This document shows positions 1 through 10,630 of a stretch of DNA of 64,000 nt, one piece after another (within the stretch, counting starts at the first letter, position 1; the number at the start of each line of letters is the position of its first letter). This stretch comes from Sanguinoderma infundibulare. Its lineage: Eukaryota > Basidiomycota > Agaricomycetes > Polyporales > Polyporaceae. Position numbers and translations under genes: made by a program. The notes beneath the pieces are model-generated. The model was not told the DNA's origin. It ran no database searches and was given only the letters and a program-made list of their open reading frames with translations. The stretch lies in contig JAVLRN010000002.1 in NCBI GenBank assembly GCA_032821775.1, positions 124,001 to 188,000 on the forward strand, written 5' to 3'.

Positions 1-129
1 AAAGATGGCAAAAGATGGCAATCGCTCAGAATGACTGGCAATTGCTGGGAATAGATGGGGTTTTGACTGGGGTTCAAACGCGACCATCTTCCCCTCGTTC
101 GCTCTCTTCCCGGACGCCCCGTTTTTCTC

Positions 130-1050
130 CCACACGTGATATGTCCAGGATGCAGGGGGGTTTTCTAGCGTCGGCTTTGAGGTGCCACGCTATCCAGGAA
201 GTTGGCTTGGAATTCACGCCCTTTCTCGGGGTTCGGCGGTCTTGCCGGCCCGGAGGTCCTAATCCCTTTCTGCGCAAAGCCGGAGAGGTGGCATGCATCG
301 TTCGATCCCCTACTTGGCCACGCATCCTTGTCCTTATTAACCATGCTGCCGCATGAGTTGCATTCTCCCGCTCTGTCCTCCTGACCTTGGTGTGACGTCG
401 CGCGTGGCAGATAGGCCTCGCCTTCACGAGTGCGTATTCCTCAATACCCTGGTTGATTGCACGCCGCAGCTGACATCCTAAATGTTCCGTTCCACCCGCA
501 TCTTCGATTCTCGTCGACAGCCTGGGACTAGCGATCAACCAGCCGGTATGCCTCGTGGCCATCTTCACCTGCATCGCCTTCCATGCACTCTCGAAGCTTT
601 CCATGTATCTTTTTCTTGGTGAGTCCAATCATTTGCTGCATCCTTCCCCCCCTCCTGTACAGCAAGGTAACATTGAACACATCAGCGGAGAAGGTTTATG
701 CCGTCTGGTCCGTCGGTCCTGGACAGGAACGGTTACACTGCAAAGGGTATCTCGTGTCCGTGTTCTTTATCATTTCCTACTCCGGCACAGTGGTCATACT
801 GTTTCTAGGTACGTCCGTTGACCTGGCTACGTCGAGTTGTATATTTACTGCGCCCTTGTGCTGAGCGCGCCATCGTATTTCCGTTGACATACACAGGCAG
901 GACGAGGAGAACGGAGTGATGCGTAATGATGGAAACGACCTCGTTGTCGACAAGGACGGAGAAGAATATCATACCTCGTGCCTCGTCCTGCCACAGCCGA
1001 TTGGAATTGTATGTCCGAGTCGCGTCTTGCCAAATCCGGTATGTTAAACG
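130..1050 (+). pseudogene. Family A membrane protein, copy 1 (decayed)
   Basis: A relic of the multi-pass membrane protein encoded intact at 1302-2799. Three conserved exon blocks can be read: one ending in the motif RILVLINHAA (about 280-352), one with SILVDSLGLA...ALSKLSMYLFLG (about 505-619), and one with AEKVYAVW...YLVSVFFIISYSG (about 687-808). The first block should end in a splice donor. Copies 2 and 3 read gc-GTGAGT there, but this copy reads gc-ATGAGT at 353-358, so the donor is lost. After about 810 the family exons (DGLCVIG, WPLL and GWICL blocks) are missing and the DNA matches nothing I recognise. Broken splicing plus missing 3' exons argue for a pseudogene. Confidence 0.7.
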
Positions 1051-1301
1051 CCTGGCTGCCAGCTACACGTCAGTGGCGTGAACGGTGAGACAGCACACCT
1101 CCACGATCCTTGACATGCGGCACGTCGCCCTGTTCGTCTCCACCTACACCCCAGAAAATATTCGAAGCCAGCAAGCCACCAGTGCCGTCCGGACAGCGAA
1201 TGCACTCGATGTCGCCGTCGTTTTCTCGCTCTCCCAGCACGAACACCTCAAGCTGAGCCCTCGCTACCTGCCTTCGGCCGCGGTCCTCAGTTCTGGCTAT
1301 G

Positions 1302-2799
1302 ATGGCGGCATCTACGCCTACGTATCCACTCGAGGTCCGTTCTATCCACGCCGAAGGGCATTTCTCTAGCGTCGGCTTGGAGGTCTTCAACATGCTCGTC
1401 CATCTCGTTGGCAGGTTTCTCGTCGTCTATACCGTCTGCATGATATTGACACAAGACTTGCAAAGGTATCGCGCTAGCCTCTGCCATGCTATCCAGAAAG
1501 CTGGCATGGATCATTCAGTCGCCTTCCTGGCCCCGCATCCTCGTTCTCGTCAATCATGCAGCCACGTGAGTCAGCTCCCCCTCCCACTCTGTCCTCCTTA
1601 TCGTGGTGTGATATCGTGGATGCAGATGGGCCTTCTTCTTCACAAGTGCGTGTCCTCTAATTACCCGTTTTATTCCGTGCCCATCTGCACAGTTCACCCG
1701 CAGGTTCGATCCTCATCGACAGTCTGGGATTGGAGAAAAACCACCCCATGTGCGTCGGGGCGATACTGACCTGCATCGCCTTCTATGCGCTCTCGAAGCT
1801 CTCCATTTATCTCTTTCTTGGTGCGTTTAATGATTTGCTGCATTTAGCCCTAAAATAACGTCGAATGTGTCAGCCGAGAAGGTGCACGCCGTCTGGTCCA
1901 TCGGTTTTAAGAAGCGACGGTTGCACTGCAAACCCTATCTTATCTCCATGTTCTTCATCGTGTCCTACTCCGGGGTGATCGCCATGCGGTTTCACGGTGC
2001 GTCCATAGACCGGAAGACGTCGCGAGCTGTGGATTTACTGTGCCCTCGTTCCGCACGTTGCACAGAACGTACGGCGCACTTTCGGGACGACGGCTTGTGC
2101 GTCATTGGCCCGACGCGCATTTCTTCGATCGTCAATTATCTGACTTACGATACGTACGTCCTTCACCTCGGACTACTGAGTTCAATCCAGGGCAGCGAGT
2201 GACCGGTGATTTGTCGTTTAGGTTTATCAACGTGCTGCTCACCGCGCTCTTCGTGTGGCCTCTACTCGTCAACCGACTGACGCCCGACTTGCGACGAATC
2301 GCGATCCGGAGTCTCTGGTGAGTCTCCTCACTTCGGATCCGCAATGCAATACAGTCATCGACTCCTGTTTAACATCACCTCGGTAACATATCATATTTAC
2401 ACAGGGCCTCTGCCATTGCGCTCGCGGGCTCTTGGCTCAATGTCGCCTTCCTTGCCGCGACGGACGGCAAAGAGCTGGGGTGGATCTGCCTCGCCGGCTG
2501 CGGCTTCGACGTGAGTGTCCCTGCTTCACCACCTCACCTTTCACTCGTCGTCGTCGTCGCCCCATCCACCCTCCCGGGCATCGTACTGCGTCTGATCCTC
2601 GCCCGACCAGCTGATCATCAACGCGGGGGCCATGTATTGGGTGACGACCGACGGCTGCGAGCAAGACTCGGATCATGATGATGGGCCCAAGACGCCTGTT
2701 ATCATCGACACACTCACCGTCAGCGGCATCGTGTGTACCACCGCCTCGGACGTCGTTCCAGACCTGGACCCACGCGGGCTGCCGGTTCGGCGAACCTGA
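1302..2799 (+). CDS. Family A multi-pass membrane protein, copy 2 (intact)
   Basis: Predicted seven-helix-type membrane protein of an unnamed family common in Agaricomycetes; function unknown, probably plasma membrane. Supported exons are about 1704-1820 (SILIDSLGLE, LSKLSIYLFLG), 1874-1996 (EKVHAVW, then a hydrophobic helix), about 2060-2153 (DGLCVIGPTRISS), 2222-2317 (FINVLLTALFVWPLL), 2405-2510 (ELGWICLAGCGFD) and 2611-2799 (INAGAMYWVTT plus a hydrophilic tail ending in TGA). Each is bounded by gtgcgt/gtgagt/gtacgt donors and ag acceptors, with no internal stop. An upstream exon at about 1468-1565 (AMLSRKLAWIIQ...RILVLVNHAA) is conserved in copies 1 and 3. The 5' end is uncertain: ATG at 1302 gives an open N-terminus, but I could not phase its first splice. 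Paralogues lie at 130 (+), 60905 (-) and 62927 (-). Confidence 0.75.
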
Positions 2800-3236
2800 A
2801 CGCACCATCGTCGACGGACAGGCATCCGATGTCAATGCCCCACACACCTCCTGCAGGCTACAAATAGCACTCTTTTCTAGAATGCCTGTTCCCGCCCGCA
2901 GCGGACGGACCACGCTAGTTTCTATGGACGAGGATGGGCGGGTAGCGGATGTCTACCGCCGCGGCTAAGCAGTTAGGCCGCACACGGGCTCTCCCTCCGG
3001 CGGTCATTGTTGAGTATTCCTGTTTCCTTTTCCGTGGTGAACTTCAGGGACTGGTTTACGGTATGCACCCACTGTCATGTTTCTTCCGTCTTCCAGAAAG
3101 GCGTCGTTACGCGAACCGCAGGATCGGTGAAATACAACACTTAAACATCAGGAACCCGGCTGGCATACTTCGTCAACTGATCCATCACCGACAGCCGCTC
3201 ACCGCTACCCCACCCCTCGGCCCGACTGAGATTTAA
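2800..3236. other. Intergenic, between convergent genes
   Basis: Space between the convergent family A and family B genes. Short open frames are present, but none has recognisable motifs or splice structure. I see nothing else in it. Confidence 0.5.
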
Positions 3237-4834
3237 CTATGTACTCGACGCACTCGCTCGCTTCTCGCTTGCCCCACACAAGATGGCCGACTCAGTCAGG
3301 GACGACTGCGCGGTAGTCAGGGGCGTCTGGCCCTCACTGAACAAGGACGACTGGGGGCGAGCCTGCGGGGTGTCGATCGTAGTCGCGCGTTGAGCGCGCA
3401 CGTTTTTGTCGAACTCGGAGCGCCCAAGGGCGACGAGGACGATGATGAGCGTCGGGTAGATCGCCTGTCACCGCCGCATCCCAGAATGAGCGTTGAGGGT
3501 AAGTATTGAGAATAAGGTGGGAGAAGCAGGACGCACGATGATGGGGACGAGACCGCCGTCGATGACGATGGAGAAGACATTGTAGAACGTCCAGGGGGAG
3601 GTGATGTCCACGGGCGGGCCGGTGTCCGACCGGACTTGCCAGACGACGACGACGATCTGCAGAGGCAGCCATATGACAATGATTCAGCTAATAGTACATG
3701 GGAGGCCGAGGATGCCGCGGAGAGGTGCGTACCCACAGAAGGCCGTAGACAACGCCGGACTCGACCAGCAGGCAGAGGACCTTCTCCATGCGGGAGATGC
3801 GAGAGCCGATTACGATGTACTTTTCCAGGATGTGCCGGTGTTCCCTGTATACATTTCGGCCATCCGTGAACATCGCATCGTCAAACATAGCGAAGAGCGC
3901 ATCGGACGCACCACAGCTTGTATCCGACGAGCGCGGTCGTGACGACGTTCGTCGCGAGCGAGAGCGCGGTCGCCGCAATTCCGTACGACACGCCCCCGTA
4001 CATGTACCCGTTACCCTCCGACCAACCGACCGGCGTCCAGGCGTGCTGGCTGTAGCACGACTGCGCTGTGACGACCGCGCCGAATCCTGGATTAGCAAAA
4101 AGATAGACGATCGCCTCAACAGCAGGTCCTATCGAGTGCAGTGACGCGGCCGAACGGAGGACGCACCACCGGTTGCGATCCAGAAAGCGACGCAGGCAAG
4201 CCGAATGGCCCAGTTCGCCCGCCACAGGACGTACGCGCGCCACCAGACGATCGCATCCCCGAGGAGGATCTGGGCGGAGCGGGGAAACGACATGAGCACG
4301 ATCGATATCGAACACGGCACCTACGTTGATCGTGAGCGCGACCGTCTGCCCACAGGTCGCGACGCTCCAGTAGTACCGCAGGTAGTCCGCGTGGGCCATC
4401 ATCTCCGCGTTGGTCGAAAACGCGGTCATAGCGTCCATCAGCGCCGAGACGTGCTGGCCGAGGACGTTCGTCGCGAAGTGGAGAGTGGTGGAGGAGAAGA
4501 GGCAGAGGAGCACGACCGCGAGGAGCAGGTTGACCGTTTTTCGGGGGCCTTGGTAACTGCAAACTCGCTTTCAGTTCTGGTGGTCGCCGAGCAGAATGTG
4601 TAAACACCAACATGAGGGTGGAAAATGCTGCCAGGGCCAGGACGATGAAGACACCTGCGCAAGGCATTAGGTGGCATTTTTTTGAACTTGGAAAAGGCTA
4701 AGCCAACGAGCGGGCGTACCGTAGAGCACCGACGAGAGCACTGTCTCCGCGATGTCCCACTGGAAGCTGGACACGGCGTAACCCCATCCAACGTCTCCGC
4801 GTTTGAGCAGCGCTTGACGGTTGAAGACGTCCAT
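3237..4834 (-). CDS. Family B multi-pass membrane protein (intact)
   Basis: Multi-pass membrane protein of a second unnamed Agaricomycete family. The N-terminal exon (4720-4834) starts MDVFNRQALLKRG and ends ETVLSSVLYG at a gtacgc donor, in phase with the next exon (VFIVLALAAFSTLMLVFTH). Further exons carry LLCLFSSTTLHFATNV, then LLGDAIVWWRAYVLW (the family hallmark), GVSYGIAATALSLATNVV, EKYIVIGSRISRMEKVLCLLVES, LQIVVVVWQVRSDTG, and IYPTLIIVLVALGRSEFD followed by a Ser/Thr/Gln-rich cytoplasmic-looking tail ending in TAG at 3237-3239. No internal stop was found. The frame is open upstream to an ATG at 4999, so a longer N-terminus is possible. Its 3' half has a close inverted copy at 60296-60920, which is a relic. 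Confidence 0.78.
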
Positions 4835-6040
4835 GAGCGTCCGAGTCGACTGAGGAGCGAGTTGCGGAGGGGGCAGTTGCTCAGCGATGATCCAAGCCGG
4901 ACGGTGTCGTATAAGCTGAGGTGAGGTGGTACTATCTGGCAAAAGTCGCCCTTCACCTAAGCAGCCGCCCTGGCCAGTCCGGCTGCTGCGGTAATGCACA
5001 TCGCTAGATAGCGAGAGGCTGCCTGCCAGACACGCGTTGGTGGTTCCCTATTCAGCGGATAGACGTGATCGGACGGCGAGGTAAAGGGCAGTCGGCTGCG
5101 GCTGCAATGCTTGACGGAACGTTACTTCGTGCCGACGAGCATATACGATGCCATTAATCACAAGCACATGATGGATACCCCAGCTGTTGATATCTAAGCA
5201 GGGTGCTTGTGGCTTCATCCTCCGCTGAATTTGTAGGCTTGGATGGCTTACGAGCAGGTGTACCGGGTTTGGGACATGTCCTGGGGTCCGCGGAAGAAAC
5301 GACGCCACTGAAGATGGGATGCACGACTGCTGCATGGCCCTCGGACTGTCATTCATCGGGAGTCTGTGCCAGGGGAAGCAAAGTTTGGCAGTCCACATAC
5401 CTTGCGTATTCAAATGGCCTCCATGATCCTTCCCCCCCATGCGCCGCACTGCTGCCTATTCACACCCTCTTTCGCGCACCTCTCGTCACATGCTTGGATT
5501 TTTCTGCGCCTTGAAGAGATCGAGCGACGCTGGCGGATTCGGCACAGACCCGAGGGAATCGAGGAGTTCTAAAATCGTATTCATGTCACGACTACGTACG
5601 GCGACAGGGCCGGACAGTATCCCGGAAGGCCTCCCGACCGATTGCTTTTGCGCCGACTTCCATCCTGCGCCCGAGGGTCCGCGCGAGATGATGCAATGTG
5701 TTCCCAATCTATGTTAGTCTCAACAGGGGTCATCTACAAGCTCTCCGACGAGACGACCATGGTGGCCGAAGCTGCCAAACATGCGCCTATCATTCTTCCT
5801 GAAGTAGCAGGTAGTCATGATGTCCCCTCAAAAATCCATGAAACTCCTACGCACCTTCGTCTCCGCGTATTGAGAAGCACGAGGACCAAGCAGCCCTAGG
5901 ACGAGTCGTGGTTGACGGAGACTCAGTGCAATGCCTTGTTTGTGATAAGATAAGATAAAAATCTTATCTAAGCCGAATCTCACAGGCGCTTATATATGGG
6001 AGGCCGTTGGTGGCTTTGTTTTGCTCCTCCGAGTCCTTCA
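4835..6040. other. Intergenic; no recognisable gene
   Basis: Contains short open frames on both strands. The longest are about 130 codons at 5048-5449 (-) and a 73-codon frame at 5486-5707 (-). None has a domain or splice pattern I recognise. A GATA-type motif array lies at 5944-5970. A small unrecognised gene cannot be excluded. Confidence 0.4.
5944..5970. promoter_or_regulatory. GATA motif array with inverted half
   Basis: Three overlapping GATAA pentamers run in direct orientation and are followed, after an A-rich spacer, by TTATC in the opposite orientation, forming a partial palindrome. Fungal GATA factors (nitrogen, iron or light regulators of the AreA, SreA and WC types) bind such HGATAR sites. 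A role here is inference; no intact gene starts close by. Confidence 0.35.
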
Positions 6041-6049
6041 ACCCCTTCC

Positions 6050-6640
6050 GCGATCTCTACGATTTTTCGACTTCGTATACGTGGATGGAAAGATGGACGT
6101 ATCGCCCGCGGCCGTTGCGCAACCGCGCTGCGGACCCGGGACGCAGCGGAGGGTCATGATGTGACCGAGGTACGATATGCAAACTCCTGTAATGGGTTCC
6201 AAGTGTTGATGCATGTTTTTCTGTTGTAGCTGGCTGCTTCGAGGGTGCAACGCGTGACGCGTGATCTCCGAAACAAGTCAAACACTGCCCGGCGCAGCGC
6301 GCGACGATCAGGACCGTGATGGGGACCAGCTTGCGTAGCTCGATCCTGCTATCGCCATGAAGCTCGCTGACTCCGCGCACCGTCCGTTCAACTCCAGTCC
6401 TACGGCTGCGTCGGGAGCTCGGGGGTGACGGGGATCTAGCAATGGCATATGGGATTTCTCGTGAGGTGCTTGTCGTTGTATCACTGCCCGCATGCGAGTA
6501 TCCTCTGAGATCTGGTGCGTTGGCGGACCTATCCAAGCATATGCAGTCCTCCTTCCCCCCTTCCATCCCCCCTGCAGCAAGGTCATTTACGGTCTGGCTA
6601 GGGGAGACAAGTCGGACCAGGATCACGATCGGAGTTGGAG
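6050..6640 (-). repeat. Duplicated non-coding block (pairs with about 51.8-52.3 kb)
   Basis: Read on the minus strand, this stretch aligns over about 400 bases with 51860-52300 on the plus strand, with small indels. A poly-C tract replaces part of it in the second copy. It carries a 189-codon open frame on the minus strand, but no motif I recognise, and the frame is not kept in the other copy. It lies just past the C-terminal end of polyamine-oxidase relic I, so the whole 6.05-8.72 kb block was probably copied as a unit. Confidence 0.6.
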
Positions 6641-6779
6641 CGTCAGCTTGGGGAGCGGTTTGGTTGTTCGTGCAGTGAGTAGTGCTACTACTTACACACC
6701 GGAGGGAGTATCACCTTCAATCACTTGAACTCTCATCGTACATGCATAGGCGCGCCAGCCCGCCCAAGAAACAAGTGGC

Positions 6780-8150
6780 CTAACACCCCGTATACTCCAC
6801 CGAGTTCCGTACAGGCTTCGTCCCCCACATCCGCCGTCCTTGATGTACAGCGCAAGTGTTCGCGTGACGTCCTCGCTCTCTGTGTAGGCCCTGTGAAAAT
6901 ACCGTGTGTTCTGCTGTCCGTGAGCAGTGAGTACTGCGACATCGGCCATACTGTCGACCGAATCACCGAACCACTTCCTACTCGTTGCCTCTCCAGCAAA
7001 CCACAGTATTCCTCCGACATCTGCGAGCTCAGGAGTTCGCCGGCCATTTGGAGAAGGACCCGCGGAAGAGCGGGTCGCTGCACCACCTCCGGAAGTAGAA
7101 GTCGAGCGGCTGGGGCACGGTCGCGTTGGGGAATATAGAGCGTGTGACGGAGAGGACTTGGGCTTGTGCAGCGGCGTCGGGAATGGACTCTACACGTGTG
7201 CGTAGGAGCTGATCTGTGAGTGGCTTGTGAAGTGATTGGATCATCCCGCTTGTGGTCGGCGTAGAGCGCCATAAGTGTGTAGGACATTCCACGTCAATCT
7301 GCATCAGCGTGATGTGATGACAAGGTTGACGCAGGGTCCATGTACCTCTGTGTTGAACGTTGAACCCGGAAACTCCCAGAATATCTGCCTGACGTTGTCA
7401 GCTGCCGTCACGACCACGACCGGAGCCAAAAACGCTCGCCCTCGCCATCGTCATGCTGTGTATGGCTTCCTGTTTTCACTGCGGCAATGGCGGTACGAAC
7501 CTCACGTCATCGTGCTGCAGGGCCGCAGAGTGCGTGGTGCTGTCCGTCAGCGTTACGTCTACGCCGTCCTTGGACGTGAAGACCGTCGAGACGGTGGCGT
7601 TCAGACGTAGCTGAGCTGGTGTCAAGAACTCGGCAGCTTCCGCCTGGATCATGCCGGTCGACGGAGGGCAGGTTCTCGGGCGAGAAAATCTTGAAGGTAT
7701 GATCGTGTGCCTGTCCAACAATTCTCATTAGCACTGACGTGGATCGGAGAAACGCTGTCCTCTTGCGGAAGGTTTTCACCAGGGGTTATGCGCGATCGAC
7801 GTGCCAATCAGCCAGCGAGTCCTCGCTATTCGGTGGAACCTGCGAGTAGAGAAAGGTCAATGTATGCGTGCCCAGGATGCAGCCACGACGTCTCTTCCAG
7901 CGGCGGGCCGAATTCCAATCGAATTGGGGCTTTTGTATCGGGAGGTCGGACCTTGCATGCTAGAGAGTGCGTACCCGCTCCGTGCGCTCATAACGACGAC
8001 CCCGTTCCGGACGCGTCCAACTGCTGGCAATATGTGTACGTACATACCGTTCTTCTCCGATCTCGCACCTACGGTACTGACCCTCCGTCGCCGATTGTGA
8101 AGTCGATCGCACCCGAGCCGTTGTATGTGGTGCTGAGTCTATCGGGGATG
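6780..8150 (-). pseudogene. Polyamine-oxidase-like flavin amine oxidase, relic I
   Basis: A broken FAD-dependent amine oxidase of the fungal polyamine-oxidase type. In order on the minus strand: MSARSGYALSS (about 8.0 kb); AGQAHDHTFKIFSPENLPSVD and AAEFLTPAQLRLNATVSTV, followed by LQHDDVRFVPPLP (7.5-7.75 kb); MALYADHK (about 7.27 kb); FPNATVPQPLDFYFRRWCSDPLFRGSFSKWPA (about 7.05-7.14 kb, split here only by eye); then LWFAGEATSRKWFG and YTESEDVTRTLALYIKDGGC (6.8-7.0 kb). These blocks sit in different frames with stops between. The N-terminal FAD-binding GxGxxG region is absent. An N-terminally truncated, frameshifted pseudogene is the best reading. Relic II at 50.77 kb is its inverted partner. 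Confidence 0.75.
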
Positions 8151-8606
8151 TGATGTTTCCAGATCCTCTGGTAATCGATCGTGTTGTCGGGATGTTGTGC
8201 ACGCACGCCCTAGTTGAACAACGGATCCACAACATGTTCGGTCATTTGTTTCGCACACCGAGACTCCAGCTTTCTAGTCCGCGTCTCTTCCTTCGTTTCC
8301 GTATCGATATCTCGCCAGGCCTCCAGATCCCCTCCAGATCCCTCCCTGCCTTCATTCAGCTTTTCAGCTAGAACATAGGATGAAACCGGTGCCAGGACGT
8401 AGGCTTATTAAAGAAACGCAGTACGACGACTCCCAGTATGCCACTCGCTATGAGTGGTTATGACAATGGCTTGTCGATCTCCATCCGAGACCGTCGATCA
8501 GAGAGAGACCTTCTGTTCTCGTCGAGATCTGGTGGCACATACGTTTCGATGGTCACCCTCGTGAAGGATAGAGCCTAGTGCGGGTGAAATGGCAGGACGG
8601 TATAGG

Positions 8607-8613
8607 TATAAAG
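8607..8613 (+). promoter_or_regulatory. TATA element of CFEM gene 1
   Basis: TATAAAG lies about 105 nt before the ATG at 8719, directly after a GGCAGGACGGTATA block. The same block precedes CFEM genes 3 and 4, and the surrounding about 200 bases align with their upstream regions. Confidence 0.55.
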
Positions 8614-8718
8614 AAGATGGCGTCCCTCGCGACGGCACCCCCTCCTTTCTTTCTTTGGTTATCGGGCACAGTACGCGTCGACGTGGCCTACAGTCTACCT
8701 GCAGATCTAAGAGAAACC

Positions 8719-9968
8719 ATGAACTTCTCACTCCTTCCCGTCTTGGCTCTCGTTGCTGCCACCTCTGTCAGCGTCGGGGCTCAAAACTTGCCCGACTGCG
8801 TCTGGCAATGCATCACCAAGGCCGCGTCGACCGACGGGTGTTCTCAGGCTACGTACGTTCTTCCCCTCATCCCCTCTCCTTCCCGTGTATGAGTCTGTAC
8901 GCATTCGACCTCAGACATACTCGCTTCGAGCGCATCGTCGTCGACCAACATTGACGTTTGCGTCCCCGACAGGCAGGCGCAATGCCTCTGCACCAACTCC
9001 CAGCTCCAGCAGCAAGTGCGCGGCTGTGTCCTGAAGAGCTGCTCCCCAAACGATATCCAAACCGCCACGCCGATGCTCCAGAAGGACTGTTCTGGTGAGT
9101 GCCTCTCCCTACCTCCGCTCGAGTTGCCGTTTGTCCCCTCGGTTTCTGTTCATGTTCCTATTCTGTTCTCTTTCCCTGGTGGCTTCTGTCGTGTTGCATC
9201 GCTGGCCGCTTGGTTTTTGTCTGCCTGTGGCTGGTCGGAGGATATACCTCCTCGTCCCTCCTGATCATCACCCATTTATCAATGTCGAAGTTATGTTCAA
9301 ACGGAGATCCGCATGCGAGGTCGCCGTTCCCACTAGCGCCCCTCGCAGATCTTCTCCCGTCCATGTTCGTATGTTCGTCCGCGCACTCCGTCCTCTGCTG
9401 CGCGTGCATGCCACGAGTCACGACACTACAACCACGATAGTGGAACAAGGAACCGCGCTCGTCGCGACCGCCGCGGGTATCGTCCGTTATACGTTATTCG
9501 CCCATATAACCATCGCACAGTACGGGACACTGACGTAACCTTGTAACCTTGTCACGATATTGCTTCTCTAGCGTTCACAAGTACGTCCCCCTCGCCCAGC
9601 TCCTCCTCCACGAGTACCGCTAGCTCACCGTTTAACGTTTACCTCCGGCTCCTCCCCCTCTTGCTCCTCTTCGCCAACCTCTCACGCCACCCTTGTCCCC
9701 ACACCCACCCGCCATCGCCGTGTCCACGTCGGTCACAATCCCTGCCGGTTCTACCCTCTCTACTCCAGCTTTGAGCACCGACCCCCTTGCCACAGGCACC
9801 GCGCCGTCGTCGTCCGCCGCGTCGACCGCCGCCCCCGCCGCGAGCTCGAGCAGCGCTCCCCCAAGCCAGAGCCAGAGCCAGGCGACCAACGCCGCCCCCG
9901 CCGGCGGTGCGAAGATGGGCGCCGCGGCCGTCGTTGCTGTCGCAATCGGTGCCGTCCTCGGGTTGTAA
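8719..9968 (+). CDS. CFEM gene 1: GPI-type secreted cysteine-rich protein
   Basis: Predicted secreted CFEM protein, likely tethered to membrane or wall by a GPI anchor. A hydrophobic signal peptide (about residues 1-20, ending SVSVGAQ) starts at ATG 8719. The CFEM domain has eight cysteines: DCVWQC...DGC in exon 1 (8719-8852), then AQCLC...RGC...KSC...KDC in exon 2 (8973-9094). The splice join is in phase. The residue three before the CxC is Gln, not the Asp that ligates haem in characterised CFEM proteins. Intron 2 is long (9095-9571). The C-terminus is Ser/Ala-rich and ends in a hydrophobic GPI-attachment-like tail (AAAVVAVAIGAVLGL). The stalk region at 9572-9795 is frameshifted relative to CFEM gene 2. 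Splicing 9580 to 9796 (gtacgt...cacag) restores one frame and predicts 145 residues. If that intron is not used, the protein ends early and loses its anchor. Confidence 0.75.
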
Positions 9969-10309
9969 TTTGGTGGCACTTCGCCGCCGACACCCCCGGT
10001 TCAACCTCACTCGTTTGCCCTACAACCACCACCATCCTCGCGCTACCCCCGTCCTCTCTCCGCGCTCCCACTCCTCTCGTCTAAGTTACTCAGGGACAAA
10101 CTGTCCGCTTTAATTCATTTGTGTTCTCGCTTACTCCCGCGTGCGCTTGAATCTCAACACCATGTACATGCTCTTCAGTTTTGACAATATGCTTACCGTA
10201 AAGGGCCACGGCTCACAACAATCGGGACCCACAACGGATAAAAGATAAGATAGGAATCATGGTGGAAAGCGCGCATCCGTCCGTGGCTCGTCCGACTCGC
10301 CCTTCTCTG

Positions 10310-10460
10310 TTGGCAATATGCCTAGGTATGTACCGTTCGCCTCCAATCTTGCACATACGCAACTTACGTACCTGCCACTGTGGCGGACAAGTGCTCCGTC
10401 GATTACTGGAAGACGTCAAGCAAGTCGATCGTGCCCGAGTCGTCGTATGTCGCTGTGTGC
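10310..10460. repeat. Third copy of the amine-oxidase 5' fragment
   Basis: About 150 bases that align, in the same orientation, with 8030-8130 at the far side of CFEM gene 1. Shared landmarks are ggcaatatg, the run ending in ccgttc, and the following gtcgatcg/cccgag segment. The coding sense would be minus, as in relic I. CFEM gene 1 is therefore flanked by direct copies of the same amine-oxidase fragment. Confidence 0.5.
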
Positions 10461-10630
10461 CTGCCTGTGTGAATAGTTTTTCTTTCTGGTTCCGATGCCC
10501 AGGACTTGGTGCTCACAGAGATATCTGAGTCCGGTCTGCGCGCCCCGCCATCGAAAGAAGTCTGTTTCCGGACGCTTGGACGGCTGGCATTCGATCTTGA
10601 ACTCGACCACCACCTCCATACTGCAGGCAG

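Noticed and set aside
1070..1393. 107-codon minus-strand frame and a 94-codon plus-strand frame between family A copies 1 and 2
   Set aside because: No recognisable motif on either strand; overlaps the expected 5' region of copy 2.
9099..9440. 113-codon open frame inside intron 2 of CFEM 1, with a similar frame in CFEM 2
   Set aside because: Shared because the intron DNA is similar; begins at the splice donor, has no domain, and the two proteins diverge after about 50 codons.
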